A stretch of DNA of 64,000 bases from Cervus elaphus (GCF_910594005.1 NC_057829.1:54295001-54359000); one strand, 5' to 3'; numbered from the stretch's first letter, positions 46,266-57,885 are shown. Made by a program: numbers and translations. Notes: generated by a model not told the origin, from the sequence alone.

Positions 46266-46745
46266 CATATGTTATTTTCAGGTGCTAAAAATTAAGGAAT
46301 CACTACAGTCTCACATGTCCCATCTTCTCATCCTAAAACTACAATTTCCAAGAGAAATGGAGGAGCCATCTTTCTCTCTGCTCCCTATATCTTCCTCTCC
46401 ACCCTGAGAATATTCAAAATCAAGGGTTTCTTACCTTAGAAGTCTTAGATGATCAGGTAACAGGGGAAGGAGGGCTACTTTCAGGGTAAAACATAAGTGA
46501 AACAGAGAAAGGAAGGGCAGGAAATCAAGAACCATGAAGGGCTGGGCTTGGAGGAAGTTTTTATTGAGGTGAAATAGACAGGTAAACTGAATTTCACTGA
46601 TGGCAATAGGTTGATAGAAATCTTGACAGCAAGAGAGATGAGACACAAGAATTTTATGGAGGAATCGGAAATGGGAATTTTACCACAGGATATAAATTGA
46701 GTCCTCATAAATGCTCTCCAGGAAGTTCTAATAAACATTTGAAGC
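46266..46745. other. Unique stretch without a gene
   Basis: Minus frames at 46431-46646 and 46481-46747 have no domain. No repeat was recognised. Confidence 0.5.
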
Positions 46746-46959
46746 ACATGTGTGCTCAGTTGTGTCTGACTCTTTGCAACCCCATAGATGGTAGTGGGTC
46801 AGGCTCCTCTGTCTATGGAATTTTCCAGGCAAGAATATTGGAGTGGATTGCCATTTCCTATGCCAGACAATCTTCCTGATCCAGGGATCAAACCCATACC
46901 TCTTGCATCTCCTGCATTGACAGACAGATTCTATACCACTGTGCCACTTGGAAAGCCCA
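46746..46959 (-). mobile_element. Bov-tA SINE
   Basis: Reverse-complement copy (gttgtgtctgactctttgca, ttggagtggattgccatttc, gggatcaaacccatacctct). Both plus frames over it are shadows. Confidence 0.92.
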
Positions 46960-47794
46960 CTGCAGACCGTTATTTTGAGTGAGATTCCATGCTAGACATT
47001 GTGAATCCCTTGCCCCATCCCACCCCTGCTTTTATTCATTTTATAGGAGTAGTAATGAGGCTCAAATCTTTTTTCAATCTCTTGAGTAGACTAATGAAGT
47101 AATATATCAGCATTCAAAAAGTGTTTGAGACAGACTCAAATATATTACATTTCCTCATTTTGAACCAGAAGCATAGTATATCCATGCAGCTACACTTGTA
47201 CCCTCATGTGGCTCAGATGTATATTTCTCTACTGTGATAAATACTTACAAAATAAAATGTATTGATTAATAAATGCTATTTGGAAGCCAAAGGAAATCTT
47301 TTGAGTTCTGAGGTCCATAGTTAGGAAAAATACAAAGAGGGGAGGACATTGGTGACAGATAAGTCTACAGTCATGCAGTTGCATCATTTAAACCCCATGG
47401 TGTGATGGAACAGGTTAATCAATTAAGAAGCACAGAATCTGGCTGTTGAAATTCTGTTTCTGTGTTTCCTATAAAAAGGATAGCCCACCTGCAACCCCAA
47501 GAAGAACTTCTTAATAGCCAAATAGCAGAGGAGACACACAGAACTGGAAGACTCTCAGAGCAAGACTGAAAAATGTTGAATTCAGGTAGGACACCCTTAG
47601 GCAAAGAAAATTTCACAGGGTATCATTCCCATTACCACCACAATCACGCTTAAATCTCACATCCAGTTGGAAAAATAAAAGAGTGGGCACAATATTGATG
47701 ACTCTAATCCCATACTATGCACTGATTTCTATAAGTGGTAATACCTAACCTATTTCTAATTTGTCTCCTTACATAAACTTTGTTTCTAAAAATA
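46960..47794. other. Unique stretch without a gene
   Basis: No gene or recognised repeat; one 65-codon minus frame at 47419-47616 is featureless. Confidence 0.5.
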
Positions 47795-48200
47795 ATATAG
47801 ATAGATATAGAAACAACCTAAATGCCCATCAACAGATGAGTGGATAATTACACAATGGAATAGTATTCAACCATAAGAAAGATGAAATTTTGCGATTTGT
47901 AACAACACGGACGGATCTTGAGGATGTAAGTGAAATAAGTCAGATGGAGAAAGACAAATACTGTATGATTGAACTCATGTGTGGAATCTGAAATAAAACA
48001 AAACAGGAATAAATGAACAAATCAAAACCAAACAAAAACAAACACATAGATACAGAAAACTGAGTGGTGGCTACCAGAGGAGCTGGGGGTGAGGAGGAGA
48101 GAGAAGTGGGTAAAGGGGGTCAAATGTATCATGATGGATAGAAGCTAAACTTTTGGTGGTGAGCACCCTGGAGTGTTTAATATTCTCACATAAGCAGGTA
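47795..48200 (+). mobile_element. Old L1 3' region
   Basis: Order of L1 phrases: aacctaaatgcccatcaaca, acaatggaatagtattcaac, gaaataagtcagatggagaa, tggtggctaccagaggagct. The right end is uncertain. Confidence 0.82.
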
Positions 48201-48451
48201 AACATGTGAAGGTATTATACAATCTAAAATAGCAACAAGTAAATAGGTAAGTTAGAGAGAGAAATGAAGAAATTACATTTAATTTTAAAAAGAAAGGAAA
48301 GAAGACAAGCAGGGGTAAAGGAAAACATCATGCTGAAGACTCAGAGCAATGGAAAGTAGGTAAAAGGAGACTTTTGAGAACAGAGAGGGATGACTCAAGA
48401 AAACTTTCGGGAAATATCACCATGATCATTTGTGCATCCCAAGCACATCTC

Positions 48452-49448
48452 CTCGAACGTGGGATTGCTCCTCTCAGCCGCCGCCCCTGACCTCGGACGT
48501 GGGATACCTTCCCTCAGCCACCACCCCTGGTTCCAAATAGGAAAAGGAGTATGTCAAGGCTGTATACTGTCACCCTGCTTATTTAACTTATATGCAGACT
48601 ACATCATAAGAAATGCGGGCTGGAAGAAGCACAAGCTGGAATCAAGATTGCCGGGAGAAATATCAATAACCTCAGATATGCAGATAACACCACCCTTATG
48701 GCAGAAAGTGAAGAGGAACTAAAGAGCCTCTTGATGAAAGTGAAAGAGGAGAGTGAAAAAGTTGGCTTAAAGTTCAACATTCAGAAAACTAAGATCATGG
48801 CATCTGGTCCCATCACTTCATGGGAAATGGATGGGGAAACAGTGGAAACAGTGGCTGACTTTATTTTTTGGGACTCCAAAATCACTGCAGATGGTGATTG
48901 CAGCCATGAAATTAAAAGACGCTTACTCCTTGGAAGGAAAGTTATGACCAACCTAGATAGCATATTAAAAAGCAGCCAACAAAGGTCCATCTAGTCAAGG
49001 CTATGGTTTTTCCAGTGGTCTTGTATGGATGTGAGAGTTGGACTGTAAAGAAAGCTGAGCACCAAAGAATTGCTGCTTTTGAACTGTGGTGTTGGAGAAG
49101 ACTCTTGAGAGTCCCTTGGACTGCAAGGAGATGCAACCAGTCCATCCTAAAGGAGATCAGTCCTGGGTGTTCATTGGAAGGACTGATGCTGAAGCTGAAA
49201 CTCCAGTACTTTGGCCACCTCATGCGAAGAGTTGACTCATTAGAAAAGACCCTGATGCTGGGAGGGGTTCGGGGCAGGAGGAGAAGGGGATGACAGAGGA
49301 TGAGATGGCTGGATGGCATCACCAACTCAATGGACATGAGTTTGGGTAAACTTCGGGAGTTGGTGATGGACAGGGAGGCCTGGTGTGCTGCGATTCATGG
49401 GGTCGCAAAAAGTCAGACACGAATGAGCGACTGAACTGAACTGAACTA
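48452..49448 (+). mobile_element. BovB LINE with inverted 5' segment and target-site duplication
   Basis: The body from 48531 is sense BovB: GKGVCQGCILSPCLFNLYAD, then ESEEELKSLLMKVKEESEKV and DSKITADGDCSHEIKRRLLL, to the 3' end tgaactgaactgaact. The text before it (48452-48530) is GC-rich with a 40-bp period and matches my memory of the BovB 5' UTR in reverse orientation. The 11-mer aagcacatctc flanks the whole unit at 48441-48451 and 49449-49459, so inverted piece and body entered together. RT frames are broken; the box reads YADN in place of YADD near 48677-48688. Confidence 0.93.
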
Positions 49449-49459
49449 AAGCACATCTC

Positions 49460-50929
49460 AGATATTTTCTTGCTAGATTAAGCAACTATTTAAATTTTTT
49501 TCAATTGATCAGAGAAAGAGATAGAAAAGAGACAATAGAGCATCTGAACTCCTTAGGCAAGAAGGAGCCAGAGTTAGAAGCTGCTGTGAAATCAGTGCCT
49601 TTGGGTGAGTTTCAAGGATTGCTAAATGAGTCACCTACAAGATGTTAATTGCCTCGTGGAAAGAATTACTTCTGTTGGCAAGATAGGGAAAGGGATCAAC
49701 TACACATTCATGTAAGTGACTAAAAAATGTGGAGGGAAACTAAGTGAGGCAAGACTGTTCATTCCAAACATCCTAGTGTCAGCAACCATCGCCAAATAGA
49801 CACCACAACCTTTCTTTCTCAGGCCATGCTCCAGAGCCCGCTGTATTGTATTATATAGTTAATGCAATCACCTGTGAGATGTTGATGATTCATTCAAAAT
49901 TTCCCATCACTCCTCATTCAAAGTGCTGATGTTCTGTGAGGTAAGAGCTTCTTTTATCACCATTTCACAAGCAAAGATATTGAAGCACAAAGAGTTTAAA
50001 TTATTCCCAAGATCCCACACCTGATAAGGATCCAGTGGAACCTTTATTATTCTGTCTTCCCCATTCTAGGGAAAAAGATGATCAGATCACTGGCTACCCA
50101 AAAAGGAGCAAGGATTACCCCAGGGGGAGGAATGAGGGGCCAAAGAGACTATTTCACTTTTTTTTCAGCTTTGTATAAAGTCACATGAAAAAAAGAATTG
50201 GGAGAAAGACTGGAGAGAAGGTGGAGATGGGGGTGAGATGTGGTACCTCATTGGACTTGATACCACAAACTTAAATGAGAGTGAGAATTAAAAGCCCCGA
50301 AATTGTTAGGGAACAGGATGAGGAGACCCTGGGAACTTGGTGGGTAGAAATTCTTTAAAGGATAAGGGAGGAACAGAAAGAAAGCAGGCACAAACCAATT
50401 CATCTCTGCCCAGTCATCGACTCGTAAAATAATCTCCTAATATCAAATATATTATCATTCTCAGTGGAAGCCTTTCAGAAGCTTTGTCATAGAAAGCTAG
50501 GATTGTATACAACATTAACAAAAAATAGAAATTATAGTCAATAAGAATGTATTAACACAAACACAAGACTCTAGGCTAGGCTTGGGGAATAAATATAAAA
50601 TATATACATTCTAGATTCTTTGTCAGATTTTTAAAAAATCAAATTATATTCTTATCGCTAAAATCAATTGGTCCTGTGTAAACTATTTTAGAAATTTTGC
50701 AAGCTATTTCATAAAATAAGCTCCAAAATTTGGAAAAACTTTTTGTTTCATTTGGGTTACAATGATTAAAAGCCTTACTTTGACATATATTAAAACTGTG
50801 ACTTTGGGTTAATATCTTACTTCTGGGCTACAATTTTTTCATTGTTAAAACAAGGATGACAAAATATATCCTGGAGTTCTTTTGAGGATACAGATAAAAA
50901 TAAGATAATGTGTGTAAGAATGAGTTCTA
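49460..50929. other. Unique stretch with one MIR remnant
   Basis: 49930-50030 resembles a MIR core (ttatcaccatttcacaagc, attcccaagatcccacacc). The rest is unassigned and has no long open frame. Confidence 0.5.
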
Positions 50930-51163
50930 ATGGATGGATGATACAGAAAACCAATGTAAGGCATGGGCTTTGCAACCTGATGGACCTCACTCACTGCAGT
51001 GCAACCCTGGGCAATTTTCTTGATCTTCATAAACCTTTTCCCTTAACTTTAACATGGGAATAACAATAGAAATTTGTTTAAAAGGGTTGAATGAGATAAT
51101 GTTGCTGTAGTATAGTATCTGTCACAGAGCAAGTACTCAAAATTAGTAGCTATCATTCCCTAA
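50930..51163 (+). mobile_element. MIR SINE remnant
   Basis: A good MIR pattern over about 230 bp: gggctttgcaacctgatgga, ccctgggcaattttcttgat, aacatgggaataacaataga, gttgaatgagataatgttg and tctgtcacagagcaagtac. Confidence 0.75.
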
Positions 51164-53010
51164 CCTATTCCTTCAGTATTTATCTGTTTAGAGTCTATTA
51201 TGGGGCTAAGGATATAGCAATCAACAATATATACCCCCAAATTCAAGAAATCCATGTTATAATAAGAGGAGATAGTTAATAAACAGAGAAACAAATGAAT
51301 ATCTACTATGTTGAGACATAATAAGCATAGTGAGGAAAATTAAAGAGGAAAAAGGGTTATAGTGAGCGACAGGGGTACCAGTGTATATCAGGCCATCTGA
51401 GATGGTCTTTTCAATGAGACACCATCTAAGTAGAGGCACGAAGGAAATGAAAGAGCCATGGGAATATTTAGAAGAAAAAGCTTCTGAGAAGCAGAAGGAG
51501 GAAGTACAAAGGTTCTGAGGCAGGAATGTGTTTGCCATTTTCCAGGAACAGCAGAGGCCAACTGGCCTGGAAGACAATGAACAAGCACAGAGTTGCTGAA
51601 AATGGTCCAGAAAGGAACAAGGAGCAGGGTAATGTAGGGCCTTGTATGCTATGGAAAGGACTAGAATTTTACTCTGAATGACATGAGAAGCTACTGAAAT
51701 ATTTTCATTTCAGGCACAATGGAAAAGAAGGGGACAAGTGAGGAGAAAATTCTAAGAGCCCACATGAAAGATAATGTAAGCTAGATGAAGTTCATAGAGA
51801 AGTAGTCAGATGGAGTGGAGAAGTTGTCAGTGGAGAAGCGATCAGATTCTAGACGAACTTGGTAGAAATAGCTGGCAGAATCTACTGATGAATTAGACGT
51901 GAATAAAAGAGATGTGAAAAATTAGATGTGAATAAAAGAGAAGAGCCAACGATTTCTCTTCTCAACTGAGCAAGTAGAAAGAAATAAAGGTGTCATTCAC
52001 TAAGATGGGAATGACCACGGCAAGGAGTTGTTCAGTCATTCAGTCTTTGTGACCCCATGGAAAGGAGGAGGCTTGCACACAGAAGAGGCAAACAAAGAAT
52101 AGTTCCGTTTTGGATACACTACAGTGAGAGATGCCTACTGGGCATGAATGTAAAGATGTCAGTTAGGTTATTTGGATAGTAAGCATAGATCAGAGGGAAA
52201 TTCCAGGGTGGAAACATAAATTTGGGAGTTATCCATCAGAGGATTGGCTGCATTTACTTAAAGAGTCCATGCTGATAGAGAAGGGAGGAGATCAAAAGCT
52301 CCGAGGCGTAAATGTATGGCTGATTCATATCAATGTATGACAAAACCCACTGAAATGTTGTGAAGTAATTAGCCTTCAACTAATAAAAAAAAAGAAAAGA
52401 AAAGAAAAAAGCTCCGAGGCATTTCAAAGCTTAGAGTTTGGTGGAATGAGGAACTAACAATGGAGAATGAGGGGAGACTAGTGAGATGGGAAAAGACCTA
52501 GGAGAGGAGTAAGTTGTGGAAGCCAAAGGATGAATGTGTTTCCAGAAGAAACAATCAGCTACTTCCAGTATGTAGGGTAAGGTGAAGTCAGAACCAGTCG
52601 CTGAATGTGGCATTGTAGAGGTTTTTAGTGACCTTAAACAGCACTGTTCTGGTAGGAGGGGTGAGAGTGAAAGCTTTGATGAATGGGTTCAAGGGAGAAG
52701 GAAGGAAAAGAATTGGAGACAAGGAAACAACGCATTCAAGAACATTTGCTGCCAAATAAAGGAGAAATGGAGGAACCAAAAGGGAAATGAGAGAACTAAA
52801 CTGGGAGGACAGGTTTTAAGGAAGTGACTTTGTTGCTGTTGTTTATTTTTAAGATGGAGTCTATTGAAGCATGTTTGAAAGTTAATTGGAATGATCCAGT
52901 AAGAAGAGGGAAAATGAGGGACACTAAAAAAAACAACAACAGGACCCAATCGCAAGAGCCTTGTCTTTGAGTGGGAAAGAGAAGATGGGATCCAGGAGAA
53001 AAATGTAGCC
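51164..53010 (-). mobile_element. L2 LINE, antisense, about 1.8 kb
   Basis: Plus-strand text reads as the reverse complement of L2 from its 3' end: agtctattatggggctaagg, gttctgaggcaggaatgtg, tagggccttgtatgctatgg, aaatttgggagttatccatc and aagctttgatgaatgggtt. Minus-strand translation at 52779-52588 reads YLAANVLECVVSLSPILFLP and TPPTRTVLFKVTKN, matching the L2 RT pattern. Heavily decayed. It hosts a small L1 tail insertion (52308-52406) and a Bov-A/BovB scrap (52028-52070). Confidence 0.82.
52308..52406 (+). mobile_element. Minimal L1 3' end insertion with target-site duplication
   Basis: Only ~75 bp of L1_BT-like 3' UTR (ggctgattcatatcaatgta, gtgaagtaattagccttcaa) plus an A/G-rich tail. The 14-mer aaaagctccgaggc occurs at 52294-52307 and 52407-52420. 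The same tail sequence is in the 5'-inverted L1 at 10660-10740. Confidence 0.95.
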
Positions 53011-53932
53011 GTAGGGCTGAGACAGGGATGTGGGCCACTCATCCCCAGAAGGAAGGAAAGCAAAACATAGGCAGGTGGGTGGAAATATGTGGTGGTAGAA
53101 CTATAAAAATATTTGTTCATATTGGTTCCTTTTTCTCAGTGAAACAAGAGAAAAGGTAATCAAATGATATTGAAGAGAGTCATCTCAGATTTGGGGCTAA
53201 TGATTGGGCTAGAGAAATAAAAATGACCATTGGTCAGCAAAAAATGTCCTTTTGGAGTTAGAGATTGTTGTTCTGTCGCTAAGTGACATACTAACATTTT
53301 TATTAGTTTTATATATTTTTATATTTTATATTTTTGTTTAAGTTTATAACAGCATTTAATGGAATTTTCTTGAACTTATTTAAAACACATCCTTAAGAAA
53401 TGCTTTTCCAACAGTATTTAGTTCTATATTTGTTACTGGATGTATAAACTGATAATTCTCGGGAATCTAAGGGCAGTGTGTTGAATGATGTCTTTGTTTC
53501 ATGGATCTTTTTCAACTTTTACAAATTGGTAATGCAGATACCAATTTTTTTTTTCCTCAAACAGACAGGGATTAAGCAACAATAGACTCTAAAGTACTTA
53601 ATTGTTTTATTTCTATATGAGACTCAATTCCAATAATTTTTCTGATAGATAGTAGGGCTCCAAATGTTTCTAACCCTAGGGGAAATTCCTCCTGATACTA
53701 ATTTAATGAAGATAATTAAGACAGAAAGTAAACTTGAAAATACATTTATTCACTCTACAAAGAAGGACTGGTTTAGAAGATGCTGTCTACTTTTACGTAT
53801 TTTAATATTTTGTTCATTTTTGTTTTACAATAAATAATTAATGACTAAATTAATTCATCTTTCAATAGTTCCCATATTTTACTATCTGCATCAACATATA
53901 ACTTTTTTGCCCTACTCATAAAGAAATGGGTC
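53011..53932. other. Unique AT-rich stretch without a gene
   Basis: No gene or clear repeat. A tatattttta-type low-complexity run lies at 53305-53345. A short BovB-end-like phrase (gttgttctgtcgctaagtga) lies at about 53267-53286. Confidence 0.5.
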
Positions 53933-53934
53933 TA

Positions 53935-54139
53935 TTCCCTGGTGACTCAGTGGTAAAGAATCCGCTTGCGATGCAGAAGATGCAGGTTTGATCATTGGGT
54001 CAGGAAGATTTCCTGAAGAAGGAAATGGCAACCCACTCCAGTATTCTTTCCTGGAAGATCCCATGGTCAGAGGAGCCTGGCAGGCTATATTTCATGGGGT
54101 CTCAAGAGTTAGACAGGACTTAGCTACTAAACCACCACC
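53935..54139 (+). mobile_element. Bov-tA SINE
   Basis: Full-length plus-strand copy, diverged: ggtgactcagtggtaaagaa, tggcaacccactccagtatt, gagttagacaggacttagc and an ACCACC tail. Confidence 0.92.
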
Positions 54140-54380
54140 AAGTTGATATTATTCAGAAGAAAAAATAGAAGAGAGATGACAGACTGATTCTTGAGTCTGC
54201 AAAGCAATGAAACTGAAAATGTTACAGCATGTGGTTTTCATTACTTTCTCAAAAGACCACACATGTTTAACAGGAGAATGAACTAGATGGAAAGTGATTT
54301 GACTCCATTTTCTCGATAAGTCTGGCTTTTCTGTTTCAAACAGGAATAAGGCCAATTACTTGCATGTTTTAGAGTCATAT

Positions 54381-54687
54381 GAAAATGAAAGTGAAAGTTG
54401 ATCAGTCAAGTCCGACTCTTTGCGACCTTATGGACTATACAGTCCATGGAATTCTCCAGGCCAGAATACTGGAGTGGGTAGCCTTTCCCTCCTCTGGGGG
54501 ATCTTCCCAACCCAGGTCTCTTGCATTGCAGGTGGATTCTGTACCAGCTGAGCCATAAGGGAAGCCCAAGAATATTGGAGTGGGTAGCCTATCACTTCTC
54601 CAGCGGATCTTCCCGACCTAGGAATCAAACCAGGGTCTCATGCATTGCAGGTGGATTCTTCACCAACTGAGCTATGAGGGAAGCCCA
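54381..54687 (-). mobile_element. Dimeric Bov-tA-type SINE with target-site duplication
   Basis: Two antisense units in tandem. A full one (54381-54568) has Bov-A body and tRNA-like head. A second (54569-54687) has a partial Bov-A body and another tRNA-like head. One 13-mer, tttagagtcatat, flanks the pair at 54368-54380 and 54688-54700, and none was seen between the units, so the dimer moved as one. Confidence 0.9.
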
Positions 54688-55070
54688 TTTAGAGTCATAT
54701 GGCTTCAAGGAAAACAAATCATTAGGACATGGGCACCACTGGAATGAGAAAGACAGATCAGTCAGAAACTGATAACTATTACAAAGAACGTTTTCATATA
54801 ATTTAGACATATGGAAGAGGATTTCCGGAAAATATGACCCCATATGAATGGATCTGAATAAGTCATAAATTGGTTAAGGGTAATTTTCATATACATACTA
54901 AGAAATTTTGATTTTTTTGCAAATTGATATTGTTCAATAGAAGGAAGGAAAGAAGGGAAGGGTCCACTTATTAATCATTTCTCTTTACCATTCATTCCGT
55001 CTTTTTCCATTTCATAGACTACTATTAACATCTTATTAACTATTAATTGTTAGCCATCATTAACTATTAA

Positions 55071-55283
55071 TGACTTCCCTGGTGGCTCAGATGGTAAAGA
55101 ATCTGCCTGCAATGTGGAGACCCAGGTTCAGTCCCTGGGTTGGGAAGATTCCCTGGAGGAGGACATGGCAACCCACTCCATTATTCTTGCCTGGAGAATC
55201 CCCGTGGACAGAGGAGCCTGGTGGGCTGCAGTCCATGGGGTCACAAAGAGTCGGACATGACTGAGCAACTAACACTTCACTTC
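55071..55283 (+). mobile_element. Bov-tA SINE with target-site duplication
   Basis: Well-preserved copy (ttccctggtggctcagatgg, gtccatggggtcacaaagag). The 8-mer actattaa lies directly on both sides at 55063-55070 and 55284-55291. The surrounding ACTATTAA-rich sequence is itself locally repeated. Confidence 0.94.
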
Positions 55284-55291
55284 ACTATTAA

Positions 55292-56550
55292 CATCTTAAA
55301 TTTAATGATGAAATATTTTTAAAAGGCTTCCATTTAGGAATCCCATGGGTGCCCCTGCGGCCAGTGTGAATGATAGCCCCTCTGTTATCAGAGCCTCCTA
55401 TCTCAGTTGATGACCATCCAGCTCAAAGTTGATGAAATTCTGATGTCTTTTAATGAACAACATTATCTACTGGAAAAGGCACAACTCTTCTACAGGCTTG
55501 GCAATTAAAACTTGGAAGCTGCTCACAACAGTTGGGATTTCCTTCGGGAGTTAGTGAAGATGAAAAAATAGAGACATGTTCCTATGTGTAAAGAGCAGCC
55601 TCAACACTGAGGGTCGTTGGATGTGTATGTAGTGTGAGCAAAGGTGCTGGTTATACCTGGTTACCTCTCCAAACCAAAAGAGAGGTCCACATCACCGATT
55701 AGATAGAATAGTCTTTTTTCCCAAGCTTGGGGGCAGGGATTGGGGTGGGGGGGTGAATATCCAGATAGAATCATTGAAATCCTCAGAAAGAATGAGAAAG
55801 TAATCTTGAGCGATTCCCCAAAATAGCTACAGCAGAATGAAAGTGACCATCCAACCATCCATAGAATGAAATCACATTTTGGTCACTTGGATCTTAAATA
55901 AATAATTTCTTTTGCATTTTATGAAATGACTAAATATTTTATTTCTGACTTATCTCTAAAACTATTGGAGAAATATATTTATGTGTGTGTGTGCTGAAAA
56001 TTTAAGCCATTCAAAAGTAGATATTGAAGCCTCTTCTATCCTTTCTATTTCTTAGAGGTAACTATTACTAATATTTAGGTACTTATGTTTTAACTATTCC
56101 TCTATCCATACAGAGATTTTTATAATGCAAATAAAATAATACTGTTCAACAATGTGCTTTTCTATTTTGTAACAAGTCATATCCTTCTTATCAGACTATA
56201 TAGGTCAACATTTTTTTAATAACTACAAAGTGCATCATATGGGAACACCTACATTTTTCTTGAAAGACCTGTTTCCACTAGATTACATGGACAGTGGTTA
56301 GTTTTTTCTCTTTTCTCTATTTCATGAAGTAGAATATTGAAATTTTATACAAGCACTTTTGTACAGATGTAGAAATATTTGTTAGGATACATCCTATAAC
56401 TGAAAGAGATCAACAAATGAAACAGTTAAAATTATCATAGCTATTTTAATATCTGACAATTTGTTGGTATTTGTGTTTGACATTTGATTGACTTTAAATT
56501 TTAAAATATTTTAAAATAATAATTATAGTTTTGATTTGTTATTTATCAGT
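55292..56550. other. Unique stretch without a gene
   Basis: No gene or recognised repeat. A short (tg)n run occurs at 55982-55993. Minus frame 55858-55661 is featureless. Confidence 0.5.
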
Positions 56551-56587
56551 AAAGTTAATCTTGCAATTAATATAGGGGTGCCTGTAA

Positions 56588-57092
56588 GACAAACATAGAC
56601 AGCATATTAAAAACCAGAGCCATTACTTTGCTGACAAAGGTCTGTCTAGTCAAAACTATGGGTTTTCCAGTAGTCATGTATGGATGTGAGAGTTGGACCA
56701 TAAAGAAAGCTGAGTACCAAAGAATTGATGCTTTTGAACTGTGGTGTTGGAGAAGACTCTTGAGAGTCCCTTGGACTTCAAGATCAAACCAGTCCCAATT
56801 CTAAAGGAAATCAGTCCTGAATATTCATTGGAAGGACTGATCCTGAAACTGAAGCTCCAAAGCTTTGGCCACCTGATGAGAAGAACTGACTCATTGGAAA
56901 AGGCCCTGGTGCTAGTAAAGATTGAAGGCAGGAGGAGAAGGGGACAACAAAGGATGAGATGGTTGGATGGCATCACCAACTCGATGGGCATGAGTTTGAG
57001 CAAGCTCCACGAGTTGGTAAAGGACAGGGAAGCCTGGCATGCTGAAGTCTGTGGGGTTGCAAAGAGTCGGACATGACTGAGTGACTGAACTG
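56588..57092 (+). mobile_element. BovB LINE 3' fragment with target-site duplication
   Basis: About 500 bp of sense BovB: catattaaaaaccagagcca, actgtggtgttggagaagac, ctccaaagctttggccacct, and the frame reading KIEGRRRRGQQRMRWLDGIT. The 13-mer aaagttaatcttg lies at 56551-56563 and 57093-57105. About 24 bp between the left duplication and recognisable BovB (56564-56587) is unexplained filler. Confidence 0.92.
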
Positions 57093-57105
57093 AAAGTTAA
57101 TCTTG

Positions 57106-57332
57106 GCTTCCCAGGTGATGCTAGTGGTAAAGAACCCATCTGCCAACGCAGGAGACATAAGAGAGGTGGATTCAATCCCTGGGTCAGGAAGATCCCCTGG
57201 AGGAGGGCACAGCAATCCATTCCAGTATTCTTGCCTGGAGAATCCCACGGACAGAAGAGCCTGGTGGGCTACAGTGTATAGGGTTGCAAAGAGTCGGACA
57301 CGGCTGAAGCAATTTAGGACAGCACAGCACAC
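57106..57332 (+). mobile_element. Bov-tA SINE at the BovB junction
   Basis: Full unit with an A-box-like gtgatgctagtggtaaagaa, a B-box-like ttcaatccctggg and the ending agagtcggacacggctgaag. On its right, aagtgaatctta (57333-57344) resembles the BovB duplication on its left, so the SINE appears to have used nearly the same target. Confidence 0.92.
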
Positions 57333-57344
57333 AAGTGAATCTTA

Positions 57345-57739
57345 CCAGAATAGCTATGTTCATATTATTAACCTATTTTTCTGCTTGTTTGTTTTATTGG
57401 TTTTTTAATAAATCTATATTCTTTGTATCTAGACTGCAATTTTTTCTGTTGTTGCTTCCTTTTAACTTTGCTTACAGTTTCTTTTGCCCTTAACAATATG
57501 TCAAATTAGTCCTATTAGTCTTTACTTTCTTTTATCATTTATTGGCCAATGCCATATTTAGAAAAGGCTTCTCCACTACTAATAATACAAAAATACTTTT
57601 TCTATGTTTTATCTTTTCATAGAGTTTTGTATTTTTTATTTAGGTATTTTACCTACCTGGAATTTATTCATGGATGGTCTGAGAATCTAATTCTTTCCAA
57701 AATTCATTCATAAATCATTTTATTTTTAGATAAATGCTT
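57345..57739. other. Unique T-rich stretch without a gene
   Basis: 57480-57730 has antisense old-L1 flavour (ttttcatagagttttgtat, ttcattcataaatcatttta) but is too diverged to assign. Confidence 0.4.
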
Positions 57740-57885
57740 GTTGTATAGTGGTTAAGAGCACAGGGTTTTTTAATCCCCAAGAATCTTTACTGGAGATCCA
57801 GCTCAGCCTTTTTCATTTCATGACTCTTAGCAGGTTATTCTCTAACTTTTAACTTTTTCATCTGTAAAATGTGGATATTCCACTA
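57740..57885 (+). mobile_element. MIR remnant
   Basis: MIR pattern: tagtggttaagagcacaggg, ctcttagcaggttattctct and tttcatctgtaaaatgtgg. Confidence 0.65.

Noticed and set aside
52689..53120. 143-codon minus-strand open frame
   Set aside because: It lies in the antisense L2 but in a different frame from the recognisable RT text; treated as chance.
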